Shown: piece after piece, positions 48,011 through 59,466 of the stretch
Numbering within the stretch: position 1 is the stretch's first letter
How the letters are laid out: each line of letters opens with the position of its first letter
NCBI GenBank assembly: GCA_033032865.1
Contig: JAWHQI010000079.1
Location: 8,684,501-8,748,500 of the forward strand
Reading direction: 5' to 3'
DNA from: Dactylorhiza incarnata
Taxonomy: Eukaryota; Streptophyta; Magnoliopsida; Asparagales; Orchidaceae
Length of the DNA stretch: 64,000 nucleotides
Notes under the pieces: generated by a model
The model's database searches: none
What the model was told of the DNA's origin: nothing
Seen by the model: only the letters and a program-made list of their open reading frames with translations
Position numbers and translations under genes: made by a program

Positions 48011-49963
48011 TGTATAATAAGGAGTAATATATTTTATGTCGAGAAGAAAAATAGGATGCAATCAAAAGCTTGTTAAATACTACTTGTTGAGAAAAATATA
48101 AGCATGATGTAACATAAAGTAGTAAGCAACATAGCTAACATGATAAAGTAAGCATTCTATTTTAAGATACTACTTGTTTAAAGGAAAACACGGTGTTAAA
48201 AATTATAAGCACTCTTAAACATAAACATCATTTTAGAAGATAAAAGCATATAAAGGATAATGAGTTTTAAATTTGAAAAGTTGATGTTTGAGTTAAAGAT
48301 TGAAGAGATGCTATTCCATTAAGATAAAAAATTGCAAGCATGATTTCATAATATCAAGAAAAGATACACAAACTACAATGTAATAAAATTTGCATTTCAA
48401 GTAAACATAAACATTGTAGTGGTCATGCTTTGTTATCTAGTGCATTTACTTAAGTTTGTAGAGATTTGAGTAGATGAGCATTAGGATCCAATTCTCATGA
48501 GTAGAAGTTTTATGAAAGATAATGATGTGTACAAAGTAGTGTTTTGATAAAGTATACAAGTGAATCAATCAAAAACACATGACATATATAATGAAATAAC
48601 ACAACATTAAAATACACAAATAATATTACTTCCACACTATTTCAATGCACATGAATAAATAGTACAACTACCAAGGTGCTCTGCACACACAATGCTTATT
48701 AAGACTAATCAGGGTGCAAAGTAGTGCTTGGGGGATCACTTTTATACTTTTTAGCTTTATTTTCAATTTTTTGTGATCCGGTGTACTAAAGAGAAGTGGT
48801 GTATAATTTGTTTGCTACAAGACACTTTACAATTCTTAGCCAAGGTGCTCAACCTCATAATGCTCATTAAGACTTATTAGGAGGGTGAGTAGTGCTTGGT
48901 GGAGTTTTCCTAGTCATTTATTATTTGCTTTTTAGTTTAGTGACTAAGGACTCCGAATTCACTTGTTTTGCAAACATAGCATTTTAAACCACATTTCTCT
49001 GAAGAATAAGTGCATGAAAAACAAAGAATTGTAATAACCAATTCAATGTTGTGTAGGTAATCTATTTAGGCATTTTAATTATTTATGTTATTACACTACA
49101 CAATCATATAAGAATAAGATTGTAAACACATGTAGGTTATCAAAAATAAGTGAGTGAATGAATCATTATCAAACATAATACATTACTCATACTTAGAGGC
49201 ATGCTAAACATTTCTACACATGTTTATCTACAATCAATTTCATTGCACATAACAAGATAATTTTCAAGGCATGCCAAATACAAAACAATGTTTTTAAGAA
49301 GCTTGAAAGTTAAATTAAACATTGTATTTAATCTTTAATTGATATAATTAATCATCCATCCTTGACAATGGCAATGAATAACAATCAGTTTTTTTTTATA
49401 TAAATTTTTGAATTTTTTTTATATATGCACAAAACAATAAACACACATAAAGAAAAACATATTTTTGTTCTTTGAAATTGTTTTGTAAATTTGTATTTGT
49501 TTTTTTATATATATATTCTCTGGAAATCATATAGAAGTCTTTAATAGCCCTTTCAGTAAATGATAATCTATGCCAGAGAAATAAACAAAAATAATGTATG
49601 AGAAAATACATATATATTTTTTTAAAAGAAATAAAATTTTGTTTTAAGAGGAATAAAAAGATAGAAAACATTTACAAACACACAAAATATTAAAATAATA
49701 CCAGAAATAATTCAAAACAAAAAAAAAATTTGGAGCAAAGGAGCTAACACCAGGCATTAACTTCTTAACGCCAAAACAGAACTGCATTTCTTTATGTTTT
49801 GAAAAATATTTTTCTCAATTCATTTGTATTATAAAGAGACCTTCCTTCAGTTGAAATTTCAGAGTATATTGATTAGATTTGAAGGCTCTTTTAGCATGTA
49901 TTTGGTGATTTTTCAAATACTTGTGTTTGGTAAAATCATTAAAGCTCGAAATATTAAAATATG
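48011..49963 (-). other. SIR3 internal non-coding region, left of ATH1
   Basis: AT-rich, no ORF with a recognisable domain. The phrase GGTGC(T/A)..AATGCTTATTAAGACTAATCAGG near 48675 recurs near 48843 in diverged form. An EcoRI-like Sirevirus word TTAACGCC occurs at 49767. It ends with ATATG, the ATH1 target duplication. Confidence 0.6.
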
Positions 49964-51602
49964 TGATGGCGCGAATCTCACACACCGTTATAGGCGGTAG
50001 CTCGACTGCGACACGAAACGGCAGTGTACCGATCGTTCAAGTAATATAAAACGAGGAGTAATCCCCGAGTATCGAATCTCGAAGGAACACAGTAAGGTGG
50101 AGTTAGATGTCGAGGAAGGACTTGAGATCGAAGTCCAGCGATAGGTGGAGTGCGGACGAAAGGGATTTGGTTTGTGGAAATAAAATAAAAGCTATCAACT
50201 ACTCCTATGCAATGTCGCTATGCAATGCATCGCTTGGCGGGATGGAGACTAGGCAGGCCTTGAGCGCGCTGCGTCGCAAGGGCGGATGGACGAGTAGGCA
50301 AGCGGAATCGAACTGTGCAGGCCTTGTGCGCACTGCTTCGTAGGGCGAATGGATTACACGGGCCGCTATGCCGCGCTTCGCTAGGCGGATGGAAGAGTAG
50401 GCATACGAATGGAATGGAGAGAACGGCGGAATGAGGGTCGCAGGCACCTCTTCGCAAAGCACGCCACTAGCAATTGCTAGTGCGACACACGAACGTGACG
50501 GCTGGATGGAGAATGGAATGGGGCGCTCCTCAAATCACATAAACCACAAAAGTATTTCACATAGAAATGAAATATATAGAAATACAAGCAAGTTTAAGTG
50601 CAACTTCATCTTAATACATAGATCTAACTACATACACACATCAATAAGAGAAGAATAAGGTAAGAGATCGACCGAATCCGAAGTCTCGTTGTAGATTCAC
50701 GGTTGGAATCGCCGGGTTGTCAATCCGCGTCCAAGCTCGGTCCGCAACTACGTCCGGCGTAGAGAGAGCTGTCACTACTCTCCAATGAGCCCGTCTTCTT
50801 CGTGTCACGATCCGGTAGAGGTTGCAAACTTCCTCTTGCTTGATGGCGATGGCGGCTAAACCTTCCTTGAAGCTCTTGGATGAAGGAGGAGGCCGAGAGG
50901 AAGCTCCGGCTCAAGAATGGCGTGAAGAACAAGCCTGGAGCACCTCCCGATGGTGGGCGGAGATGGAGGGGCGAAATCTGGCGGAACGGAGCAGGAAACG
51001 GCGGACTCAGGCGGAAGAAAATCGGAGCTCCCGACCTAATTCGCGAGCAGGTCAATTTATAGGCGCTGGAATAAACAGTGTGCACGGTCATTGGCGCACG
51101 ACCAGTGGTCGTGCGCACTAGAATCCTGTGATCGTGCGCCTGCCTGGACGGAGCCTGCAAGGTAAGAAAATTATAAAATACAATGTTCGCATGACCAGTG
51201 GCGCACGACCAATGGTCGTGCGCGCTTTCGTAAGTGGTCGTGCGATAAGGAAGACAGAACTCAGATTTCAGGGGGTAAGTGCACACGATCAGTGGCGCAC
51301 GACCAGTGGTCGTGCGCAATAGAACCAGTGATCGTGCGCAGTGTTCCTGTACAGGATTGTACCGGGAACACCTGCACGACTCCTGTTCCAGCATACAACA
51401 CCAATCTAGCCACTGAAGGTGGCACTTAACAATGCATGAAAACTAAAAACGAAGATAAACAAGAAATAACACCAAAATGGGCCTAGAAGTGCACATAGCA
51501 TGAAATAACAAATATGAGCGAAAACATGCCTAAAATGTAGTGCATAGACTAGAAAATCGGCCCAGATGAGTCCATAAATGTGTATAAAATTGGGACTCAT
51601 CA
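49964..51602 (-). repeat. ATH1 3' LTR
   Basis: TGATGGCGCG...GGGACTCATCA. It contains the perfect palindrome CACTAGCAATTGCTAGTG (50465-50482), a TATA box CTATAAATTG on the minus strand (51053-51062) and three CGCACGACCA/TGGTCGTGCG palindromes upstream. Confidence 0.94.
51053..51325 (-). promoter_or_regulatory. TATA box and palindrome array of ATH1 3' LTR
   Basis: GCACGACCAGTGGTCGTGC near 51099 and 51297 and GCACGACCAATGGTCGTGC near 51202, with half-words GATCGTGCGC and GGTCGTGCG between, all just upstream of CTATAAATTG. The 5' LTR copy is at 55877-56150 and has lost about 14 bp around one palindrome. Confidence 0.65.
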
Positions 51603-53331
51603 CACCCCCAGACTTACCTGTTTGCGCGTCCCGAGCAAACAAATTCTAAGCGAACGGGGAAAGAAAAGTAGATGGCTTAAAATTACAATACAGAGTACCA
51701 TGCGAAGTCGCGTGCTCACGTGCATAAGAAAAATAGTAGAGAAGATTTCTCATTATACACAAACAGTTTATATATTTCTAAAAGAGTAAAAGCATATTAC
51801 AACCACTCAAAATGGTGAACTACGGTGAATCATCCGGTCATGCATACGGAGAAAGTAAACTAAGCGCTGAGATGAGCATTGCTCAAGATTGGGGTGCCGG
51901 ACAAACTCCACCGAAATCCATCGGTGTCGGTGACCATAGGCTCGCCCGATCACATTCTCTCCACGACATTAGATTGGTTCATAGCGTGAGTCGGTAGGAC
52001 TTTAGGCTAGAGATGGGGCTTGGGTTACGGTGAGGTAAACAAAGATAAACCTGGAGGCTACGCACACCTAACCCAACATGAGCACAAGATAGAGCTACCC
52101 GCACGACGATAATAAACAAATGCACCACACCTCCAGACATGGACTTTTACAACATAGGTGTGTGCACCGCCCACTCCCAGTACCAAAATTTCAAAATTTT
52201 CAATTCAACTTTTTCATAACAATCCCCCTTTTTTTTCTTTTCTTTCTCTTCTTCATTCTTCTTTTTCTTTCTTTTCTTTTTTTCAGCAAAAAAATATCAA
52301 TGAATACACCCACAATTTCCACTATAAAAATTACCACATCAACACCCCCCAAAATGTAAACATAACTAATATTTAAAGCTCAGATTTGGGTGTGCGACTA
52401 GGTTAGGCTTTTAAGCTTTTTGTGCGATAAAAGTGGGGCTGAATCAAGAGGAAGGGGTAGGCACAAAGGGGCTAGCGAGGGTAGATGATAGGCATGAAAT
52501 AAAAAGCTCAACCGGGCCAAAATAATGGCCTACGTCATTCTCACGCACTAGAACTATCCTATGCCAATGCTTCAAGAATCGCTTGGGGCAAGTTCTAGCC
52601 ACCGAGAAAGATTCTCCTTTCTCCCGACTCAAGCAATACGAGTCTAGCGATCGTTTACACACATTCCTATGCTACTGTTTGATTCCACCGGATTCACCAT
52701 TTGAGTAGAGTAAACAACATTTACACTAATAGAGAAAAATATAAAACCATAGTATAAAGAGAAATCTAATCTACACAAATTTCTATGTAACCGAGCACTC
52801 GACTAGGAGCACTACTGGAGTCAACATTTTACTCTGCTACATAGTCCTAAGCCATCGCTTAGACTTTCCCAAATAAGCAGAAGAATTAAATTCACAACAG
52901 AGCAAGCAAACAGATGAGTACGCGCTCAAGTGGGTGTTGTGGTGTGCAATGAAAATGGACAACAATTTCCAATAAGCTAAAATAAAAGTACTTCTAGCAT
53001 GCTATGCAAGAGTGCAAGTGAGTGGGCACAAAAACTGCTCTCCCCCAGACTTAAACTAAACAATCCACAAAATGTATGACATGACAATCAGAAAAGGCTA
53101 GGGAAAGAGAGTACTCAGTGCTCAGAAATGAGCACACCAGAAGATTGGCGTGTAAGCTAAAATGAGCCGCAGCGTCCGCCATCCAGAAAAAATACTGCAA
53201 GGGTCAGCTCCACAGAAACAAAAGAAAATAGAAAACTGAAAAAAAAAAAGAATACTACTAACTAAACTAAGGTAAGATAACAACTGGGGTTATTGTCATC
53301 CCAGCACGACTTATTCGGATTTTATACAGTT
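51603..53331 (-). other. ATH1 internal region between PPT and ORF
   Basis: PPT GTCTGGGGGTG at the LTR edge (51603-51613, minus strand). A second copy, TAAGTCTGGGGGAG, lies at 53040-53053. Between them is about 1.4 kb with no supported ORF, including a T-rich stretch (52210-52290). 53054-53331 is likewise non-coding. Confidence 0.7.
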
Positions 53332-54573
53332 CTAGCTTATAGGCCTATGAAAAGAAAAGTGGACAGGTAACTGTTCTAATATGCGTGTAGGTAGCGGGTA
53401 CCTATACGGAGAAAGAACAGTCACGCCTCTACCCGAATATAAATAAAACCTGCCCATCACAAGTAGAGGGAAAAGAAAGTAAGAAGAGGAGGAGGCCTGG
53501 TCCTCACTCATCTCACCAAAACTATCCTTGCCCAGCAAGGTATCGTCCACAGGGAGGCAGCAGGAGGCGAAGGCAATGAGTGGAGCTTCCTCTACGGAGG
53601 GGGAATAAACCTCCTCACATGAGAGGATGCTCTCATCATTGACTTGAGCAAAAAGCTCCAAGTCCTCCTGAAGTACCTGTGAAGATTCAACCTGCACAGA
53701 CTCAGATGAAGGATGGGGATCAAGAAATAAAGAAGACGAAGAACATAAATAAACATCAATCGGGGGAGTGATCCCGGTCTCACTCCCATCAGGTTGGGGA
53801 AGTAAAATAATGTTGGCATTGACATCAATGCCGCAAGGTTCAGCGGGATCGACAGTGGCCATGCCCAAGATTTGGACTTCCTCCACCGGTGTTGAGGAAA
53901 GCTCCTCTTCACCTAGAAGGTTGTCCTCCTCCATAGGAGCAGGCATAACACATAAATTGCCAGCCTCATCCCGCGACACATCCTCAACAATGTCGTCAGA
54001 GACGAAAGTAGTATGCACAACAGGGGGAGGAATAGTGCTTGGATAAATGTCAAGCACTGATTCCTCACAAAGAATCAAATCCACTAGGGGTGGTGGATGC
54101 ACATGGAGAATAGGCTCAGCAATGTTGGTGCATAAATCAGCCGCACATCCGGTGACCGTATCCATGCCATTCCCTTCAAGATGTGAAGGTGAGAAAGACA
54201 CATAACCGGATGTTGAAGGTGTGCCGCCAGAGTTAGGAGTTGGGACGATCCGGATATCTGGCTCGTCAACCTCATACAATTGGCGAAGATACTCGGCACA
54301 GTCCTTCAAGACATGATCAGTGCTCCGACAAAACTGGCACTGCCTTGCGGGCTTCTTTGGCACAGCGGGGGCTGAAGCCGAAAAGAAGTATGATGGTAAA
54401 GGCTCAGCAGAGTAGCCATAAAACTTACGCGCACCATATGGAGTATCAGACGAAGTCAGTGCTCCATATGCTGGGCTATAAGAATTATGCCTACTATTCT
54501 CCGTAGGGCATTCATCACTAGAGTGGGAGGTAGCTCCACACCAACGGCAACGGAAATTAAGATGTGCCCACAT
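53332..54573 (-). CDS. Twin zinc-knuckle acidic protein of ATH1 (413 codons)
   Basis: The only substantial ORF of ATH1, intact, starting 190 bp after the primer-binding site. Two CX2CX4HX4C knuckles: CRWCGATSHSSDEC at residues 9-22 and CQFCRSTDHVLKDC at about 79-92. The rest is acidic, Ser/Pro-rich and probably disordered, with repeated short acidic patches, and ends in a basic-aromatic tail (MGRFYLYSGRG...SFHRPIS). Such knuckles bind nucleic acid in retroelement Gag, so packaging of ATH1 RNA is a plausible inference. No capsid-like helical domain, protease or RT is recognisable. It resembles the concept of gag-only (TR-GAG) elements, but without a visible capsid. Confidence 0.7.
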   Translation of the reverse strand: MWAHLNFRCRWCGATSHSSDECPTENSRHNSYSPAYGALTSSDTPYGARKFYGYSAEPLPSYFFSASAPAVPKKPARQCQFCRSTDHVLKDCAEYLRQLYEVDEPDIRIVPTPNSGGTPSTSGYVSFSPSHLEGNGMDTVTGCAADLCTNIAEPILHVHPPPLVDLILCEESVLDIYPSTIPPPVVHTTFVSDDIVEDVSRDEAGNLCVMPAPMEEDNLLGEEELSSTPVEEVQILGMATVDPAEPCGIDVNANIILLPQPDGSETGITPPIDVYLCSSSSLFLDPHPSSESVQVESSQVLQEDLELFAQVNDESILSCEEVYSPSVEEAPLIAFASCCLPVDDTLLGKDSFGEMSEDQASSSSYFLFPLLVMGRFYLYSGRGVTVLSPYRYPLPTRILEQLPVHFSFHRPIS

Positions 54574-54762
54574 AGTGTGAAGATAATACGATTCAAAATA
54601 AAAATGCTATTGGGCAAAATACTACACCTAACAAAAATTACTAAAGCAACCTAATTAAAACAGGAAAATGGAATAAAAAGAAATAAAACAAAGAAATGCA
54701 ATTTACAAATGGAAGGGCTTCTCTCTCAGGTTCTCCCTCTCCAGAAAACTCACACGACTGTG

Positions 54763-54785
54763 TTCCCCGGCAACGGCGCCAAAAA
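54763..54785 (-). other. ATH1 primer-binding site, tRNA-Asp type
   Basis: The minus strand reads TTTTGGCGCCGTTGCCGGGG right after the LTR. TGGCGCCGTTGCCGGGGA is the usual Asp-tRNA primer site of plant Athila/Tat elements. Confidence 0.85.
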
Positions 54786-54787
54786 CT

Positions 54788-56412
54788 TGATGGCGCGAAT
54801 CTCACACACCGCTATAGGCGGTAGCTCGACTGCGACACGAAACGGCAGTGTACCGATCGTTCAAGTAATATAAAACGAGGAGTAATCCCCGAGTATCGAA
54901 TCTCGAAGGAACACAGTAAGGTGGAGTTAGATGTCGAGGAAGGACTTGAGATCGAAGTCCAGCGATAGGTGGAGTGCGGACGAAAGGGATTCGGTTTGTG
55001 GAAATTAAATAAAAGCTATCAACTACTCCTATGCAATGCCGCTATGCAATGCGTCGCTTGGCGGGATGGAGACTAGGCAGGCCTTGAGCGCGCTGCGTCG
55101 CAAGGGCGGATGGACGAGTAGGCAAGCTGAATCGAACTGTGCAGGCCTTGAGCGCACTGCTTCGTAGGGCGAATGGATTACACGGTCCGCTATGCCACGC
55201 TTCGCTAGGCAGATGGAAGAGTAGGCATACGAATGGAATGGAGAGAACGGCGGAATGAGGGTCGCAGGCACCTCTTCGCAAAGCACGCCACTAGCAATTG
55301 CTAGTGCGGCACACGAACATGATGGCGGGATGGAGAATGGAATGGGGCGCTCCTCAAATCACATAAACCACAAAAGTATTTCACATAGAAATGAAATATA
55401 TAGAAATACAAGCAAGTTTAAGTGCAACTTCATCTTAATACATAGATCTAACTACATACACACATCAATAAGAGAAGAATAAGGCAAGAGATCGACCGAA
55501 TCCGAAGTCTCGTTGTAGATTCACGGTTGGAATCACCGGGTTGTCAATACGCGTCCAAGCTCAGTCCGCAACTACGTTCGGGGTAGAGAGAGCTGTCACT
55601 ACTCTCCAATGAGCCCGTCTTCTTCATGTCACGATCCGGTAGCGGTTGCAAACTTCCTCTTGCTTGATGGCGATGGCGGCTAAACCTTCCTTGAAGCTCT
55701 TGGATGAAGGAGGAGGCCGAGAGGAAGCTCCGGCTCAAGAATGGCGTGAAGAACAAGCCTGGAGCACCTCCCGATGGTGGGCGGCGATGGAGGGGTGAAA
55801 TCTGGCAGAACGGAGCAGGAAACGGCAGACTTGGGCGGAAGAAAATCGGAGCTCCCGACCTAATTCGCGAGCAGGTCAATTTATAGGCGCTGGAATAAAC
55901 AGTGCGCACGGTCATTGGCGCACGACCAGTGGTCGTGCGCACTAGAATCCTGTGATCGTGCGCCTGCCTGGACGGAGCCTGCAAGGTAAGAAAATTATAA
56001 AATACAATGTTTGCACGACCAGTGGTCGTGCGCGCTTTCGTAAGTGGTCGTGCGATAAGGAAGACAGAACTCAGATTTCAGGGGGTAAGTGCACACGATC
56101 AGTGGCGCACGACCAGTGGTCGTGCGCAATAGAACCAGTGATCGTGCGCAGTGTTCCTGTATAGGATTGTACCGGGAACACCTGCACGACTCCTGTTCCA
56201 GCATACAACACCAATCTAGCCACTGAAGGTGGCACTTAACAATGCATGAAAACTAAAAAACGAAGATAAACAAGAAATAACACTAAAATGGGCCTAGAAG
56301 TGCACATAGCATGGAATAACAAATATGAGCTAAAACATGCCTAAAATGTAGTGCATAGACTAGAAAATCGGCCCAGATGAGTCCATAAATGTGTATAAAA
56401 TGGGACTCATCA
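54788..56412 (-). repeat. ATH1 5' LTR
   Basis: Colinear with 49964-51602. CACTAGCAATTGCTAGTG at 55289-55306, TATA box at 55877-55886. Confidence 0.94.
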
Positions 56413-58098
56413 ATATGCAAACACATGATGCAATGTTAGAATAAAAAAAATATGCATGATTTATGTATAAAGAGTGAGATAATGTTCATGCAATGAATAT
56501 AATATAAGTATATCTAAGATCAAGATACCTTAACTACATGACTACACTCTAGCCCCATACTAAGTGACGGATGGGCATGAAGAGTTGCACACATGCCGTA
56601 GGTTGAGGTGTTAATCCCATATGCATACAAAAGACGACGCTCAACCTAGCATTCTTTCCCCCTAGTGCCTCTCAAGGCCCCACTAGAACCCTCCCCGGTT
56701 AAGGACAAGACATGACTTAGAGTTTAGGTCTCTAATGCACACAATCCTACGCCCTCGCTATTGTGAGACACATGTCATAGGTTTATTGATTATGGACATA
56801 CTAAGCTTGTAAGCCTTAAATATATTAACTGTGTTATAATTTCATGATTAGTTTTGGATTTACAATTTTATCGAAGATTGTTGATTTTAAATCCATTTAG
56901 AAAAGTTTTATTCGTGCAAAAAACTACAAAGGAAAATAAGATTTTTATATTTTAATGATATAATTTACTTTAGCATTGCAAGATATAACTAGCATGAGCA
57001 TTGATTTCTATCTATGGTACGTGATAATGCTAGTGTGATGAATTGGGACAACATGGTGCAAAGCTAAGTAAAGATGGACAAATATAAGATTGAGTTGCAT
57101 GTATTCAAACATAGAGTTTTGAATTTTCATAGACCTAGAAAGAAGTGACAATTCTATTTGATTTCATCTTGTTTATATCAAGTTAATTCATAGGTCTAAA
57201 GATAATGAGATTCATGCAAACAATAAAGATGCACATCACACACACAAAACAAGATATGAAACTATAATACCAATTGCAATCATATATTTCATAATTCCTA
57301 AGGTTGATAGAATTAGTTGATTTAAGATAGGTCTTGGTGGATCATGAATTATGATATATGATTATAGTGAATTTTAGCATAAGATATTAATAGATCATGG
57401 TGGTGATTGTGAAATCATATTCATCATTTTTGTAAATTTTCTTTTTTATTTTAATTTTTAGAAATTAGACAAAACAAATACAAGGTATTTGACAACAATG
57501 ATAGTAAAAATAATTTTTCAGAGAAAATCAGAATTTTTAGGAAAATATGCTACCGCCAGCGTTAGTGACGGAGTTACTATATTTGATTTAAAACACATTG
57601 TTTTTTATATTATTTGATTCTGATTTTTCTCGATTATGATTTTCAATATAGGGGTTATTATATGCAGCAAAGAAAAATAGACAAATATGCAATTAGTTGC
57701 GCATTTAATATTTTAGCCTAAGACCCCTAAAAATCCATTTAAATCCAATTTTGAAGGTAATTTCATTAGTCTTGATAATATCATTTAGAAAATTTAGCAT
57801 TCAATTTATAATGATAATATAAGACATTTATAGGCAAAGGATTTAAAAAGGATAAAACAAAAAGAAAAGATAGATCACTTAAAAATTATGACTTTATGTT
57901 CAATTTAATTCAATTTTGATTTGATAAACATTAGGCTTAAAATGTAAAAGTCATATTTCATAATATATCTAAGTGACCTTAGCGTGTTGGCTCAAAAATA
58001 AAAAAACAAACAAAAGAAAAAGCAATTAAGCATATCATGAAGTAGAGTACTGATATTTCATTTTTAATTAATTTCTACTTCATGCAATATAATGATTC
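56413..58098 (-). other. SIR3 internal non-coding region, right of ATH1
   Basis: AT-rich, no domain-bearing ORF. 57551-57575 holds the inverted word CCGCCAGCGTTAGTGACGG, of the SIR2 type rather than the type in SIR3's own LTR. This is where pol would be expected. Confidence 0.6.
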
Positions 58099-59417
58099 CT
58101 AGTTAATGAGAGACTTAGGTATCCAAAGGGGACCAAGTGTGATGGTTCCTTTGGGTACCCAAATACACTGTGTAGGCTTTTGGAGAGATAGTGATGAATG
58201 GGCCTTTACAAGTGGAGTTAGTGTTTCGTTTTTAATTTTGGGCCTCCATTCATACTTTGGTTGTTTATCTTTTAAATTCATATTATGATTATTTGACATC
58301 TTTTTGGAATGATAGTTGTTTGAAAAATAATTCATTTGAGATTTATGTTTATTCAAATTATTTTTCAAAATACATTGATGTTGATAATCATAATGAATTT
58401 TATTATATTGATTCTTTGAGAGTTTATAAGAGTGATGGTCTTTCTTAAGAATTGAATGTTGAAAAAGTGGGTTACAATATGTTTTAAATGATTGGTTCTT
58501 ATTTTGATGATTTTCATTTCCACTCTTGCTTATAGACGTACTCTTATAATATGAAGTTAAGCTTTTAGACTTTTGATAATTTGATAAACTAGAAATAAAA
58601 GATGTTTTATTATATGAAAAGTTTTGAATAAACATTTTTAATGATTCTAATTTATCCTTTAAATTATCATTTTCTTTTAACAATTTTTCATTATGCCCTT
58701 TTGAAGTTAAAAGACCTTTTTCCAAAACCTTGAGTTCTTCTTTAAATGTATTATAATCAAAACAAGGTTTAGCATTTTCAATTAAAGAGCATGAACAAGA
58801 ATTTGAAACATCAATATAAGATTCTACTTTAGCGTTTGTTTTTAAAGTTTTATTTTCTAAACGTAATTTGGAATTAGCATGTTTCAACTTTGAAATTTTA
58901 CGTTTAGCAAATTTAAGCACACGAAATGTAGAAATAGAATTAGTTACTAAAAGAGAAGATTTAGATTTTCTTACCTTGTTATAGTTTTCGTCTTCTCTTT
59001 TGCTTGATGTTTTGCCATCAACTGAGTCCAATATTGTGATGTTGTCTTCTTCTCTTGGATCCATAAGGAATTGCTCACAGGCACATCTGCGGAAGGAAGA
59101 CTATAAGAATTCTCAAGAAATTTCCAAACTTCATAAGCATTAGGAAGTGTATAAATAAGTTTGAAAATATTTTGATCTAATGCACAATATAGACTATTCA
59201 TTGATTTGGCATTAAAAAACATTTCATTTTTATTTAAAATATTTGGGGGCATTTTAATTGTAATATTCCAAACTTCCATATCCAAGGATTTAAGAAATTT
59301 TTCCATAAGTGTTTTCCACCCATTACAATTTTCACCCATAAAAAATGGTGGACATGATGATTTTTCATTTTCATAAAAATTATCCCCTCTAAAAGATGCG
59401 AGATCATGAAGCGCCAT
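58099..59417 (-). pseudogene. gag: SIR3 gag, rearranged
   Basis: Start ATG at 59417 (MALHDLAS), equivalent to SIR1 gag. The N-terminal part (NCNGWKTLMEKFLKSLDMEVW...MNSLYCALDQ...YEVWKFLEN) is gag. After about 59110 it departs from the SIR1 pattern. The open frame then changes: the first frame stops at 58971, and a second (from 59064, MDPREEDN) runs 321 codons with coiled-coil and Asn/Lys/Ser-rich sequence ending WVPKGTITLGPLWIPKSLIN, like the SIR1 gag end WVPKAST...TWVTRS. The UBN2 part and both zinc knuckles are absent, so an internal deletion plus a frameshift, or an unrecognised intron, separates the halves. Confidence 0.75.
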
Positions 59418-59452
59418 TATTCCCGGTTGTGAAGCCATATTGGAATAACCTG

Positions 59453-59464
59453 GCTCTGATACCA
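59453..59464 (-). other. SIR3 primer-binding site, initiator tRNA-Met
   Basis: TGGTATCAGAGC on the minus strand, two bases from the LTR end at 59467. Confidence 0.93.
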
Positions 59465-59466
59465 CG

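Larger units (their letters stand above)
49964..56412 (-). mobile_element. ATH1: non-autonomous Athila-like LTR element (6449 bp)
   Basis: LTRs 49964-51602 (1639 bp) and 54788-56412 (1625 bp), target duplication ATATG at 49959-49963 and 56413-56417. PBS of tRNA-Asp type. Next to the PPT is the foldback TTTGCTCGGGACGCGCAAA (51621-51639 on the reverse strand), resembling the TTTGC...GCAAA motif I remember before the PPT of Athila elements. The 3.2-kb internal region has one ORF (53332-54573) and no pol. Confidence 0.88.

Noticed and set aside
50720..51394. A 224-codon minus ORF in the ATH1 LTR
   Set aside because: It crosses the TATA box and palindromes, is open for only 146 codons in the partner LTR, and has no domain.
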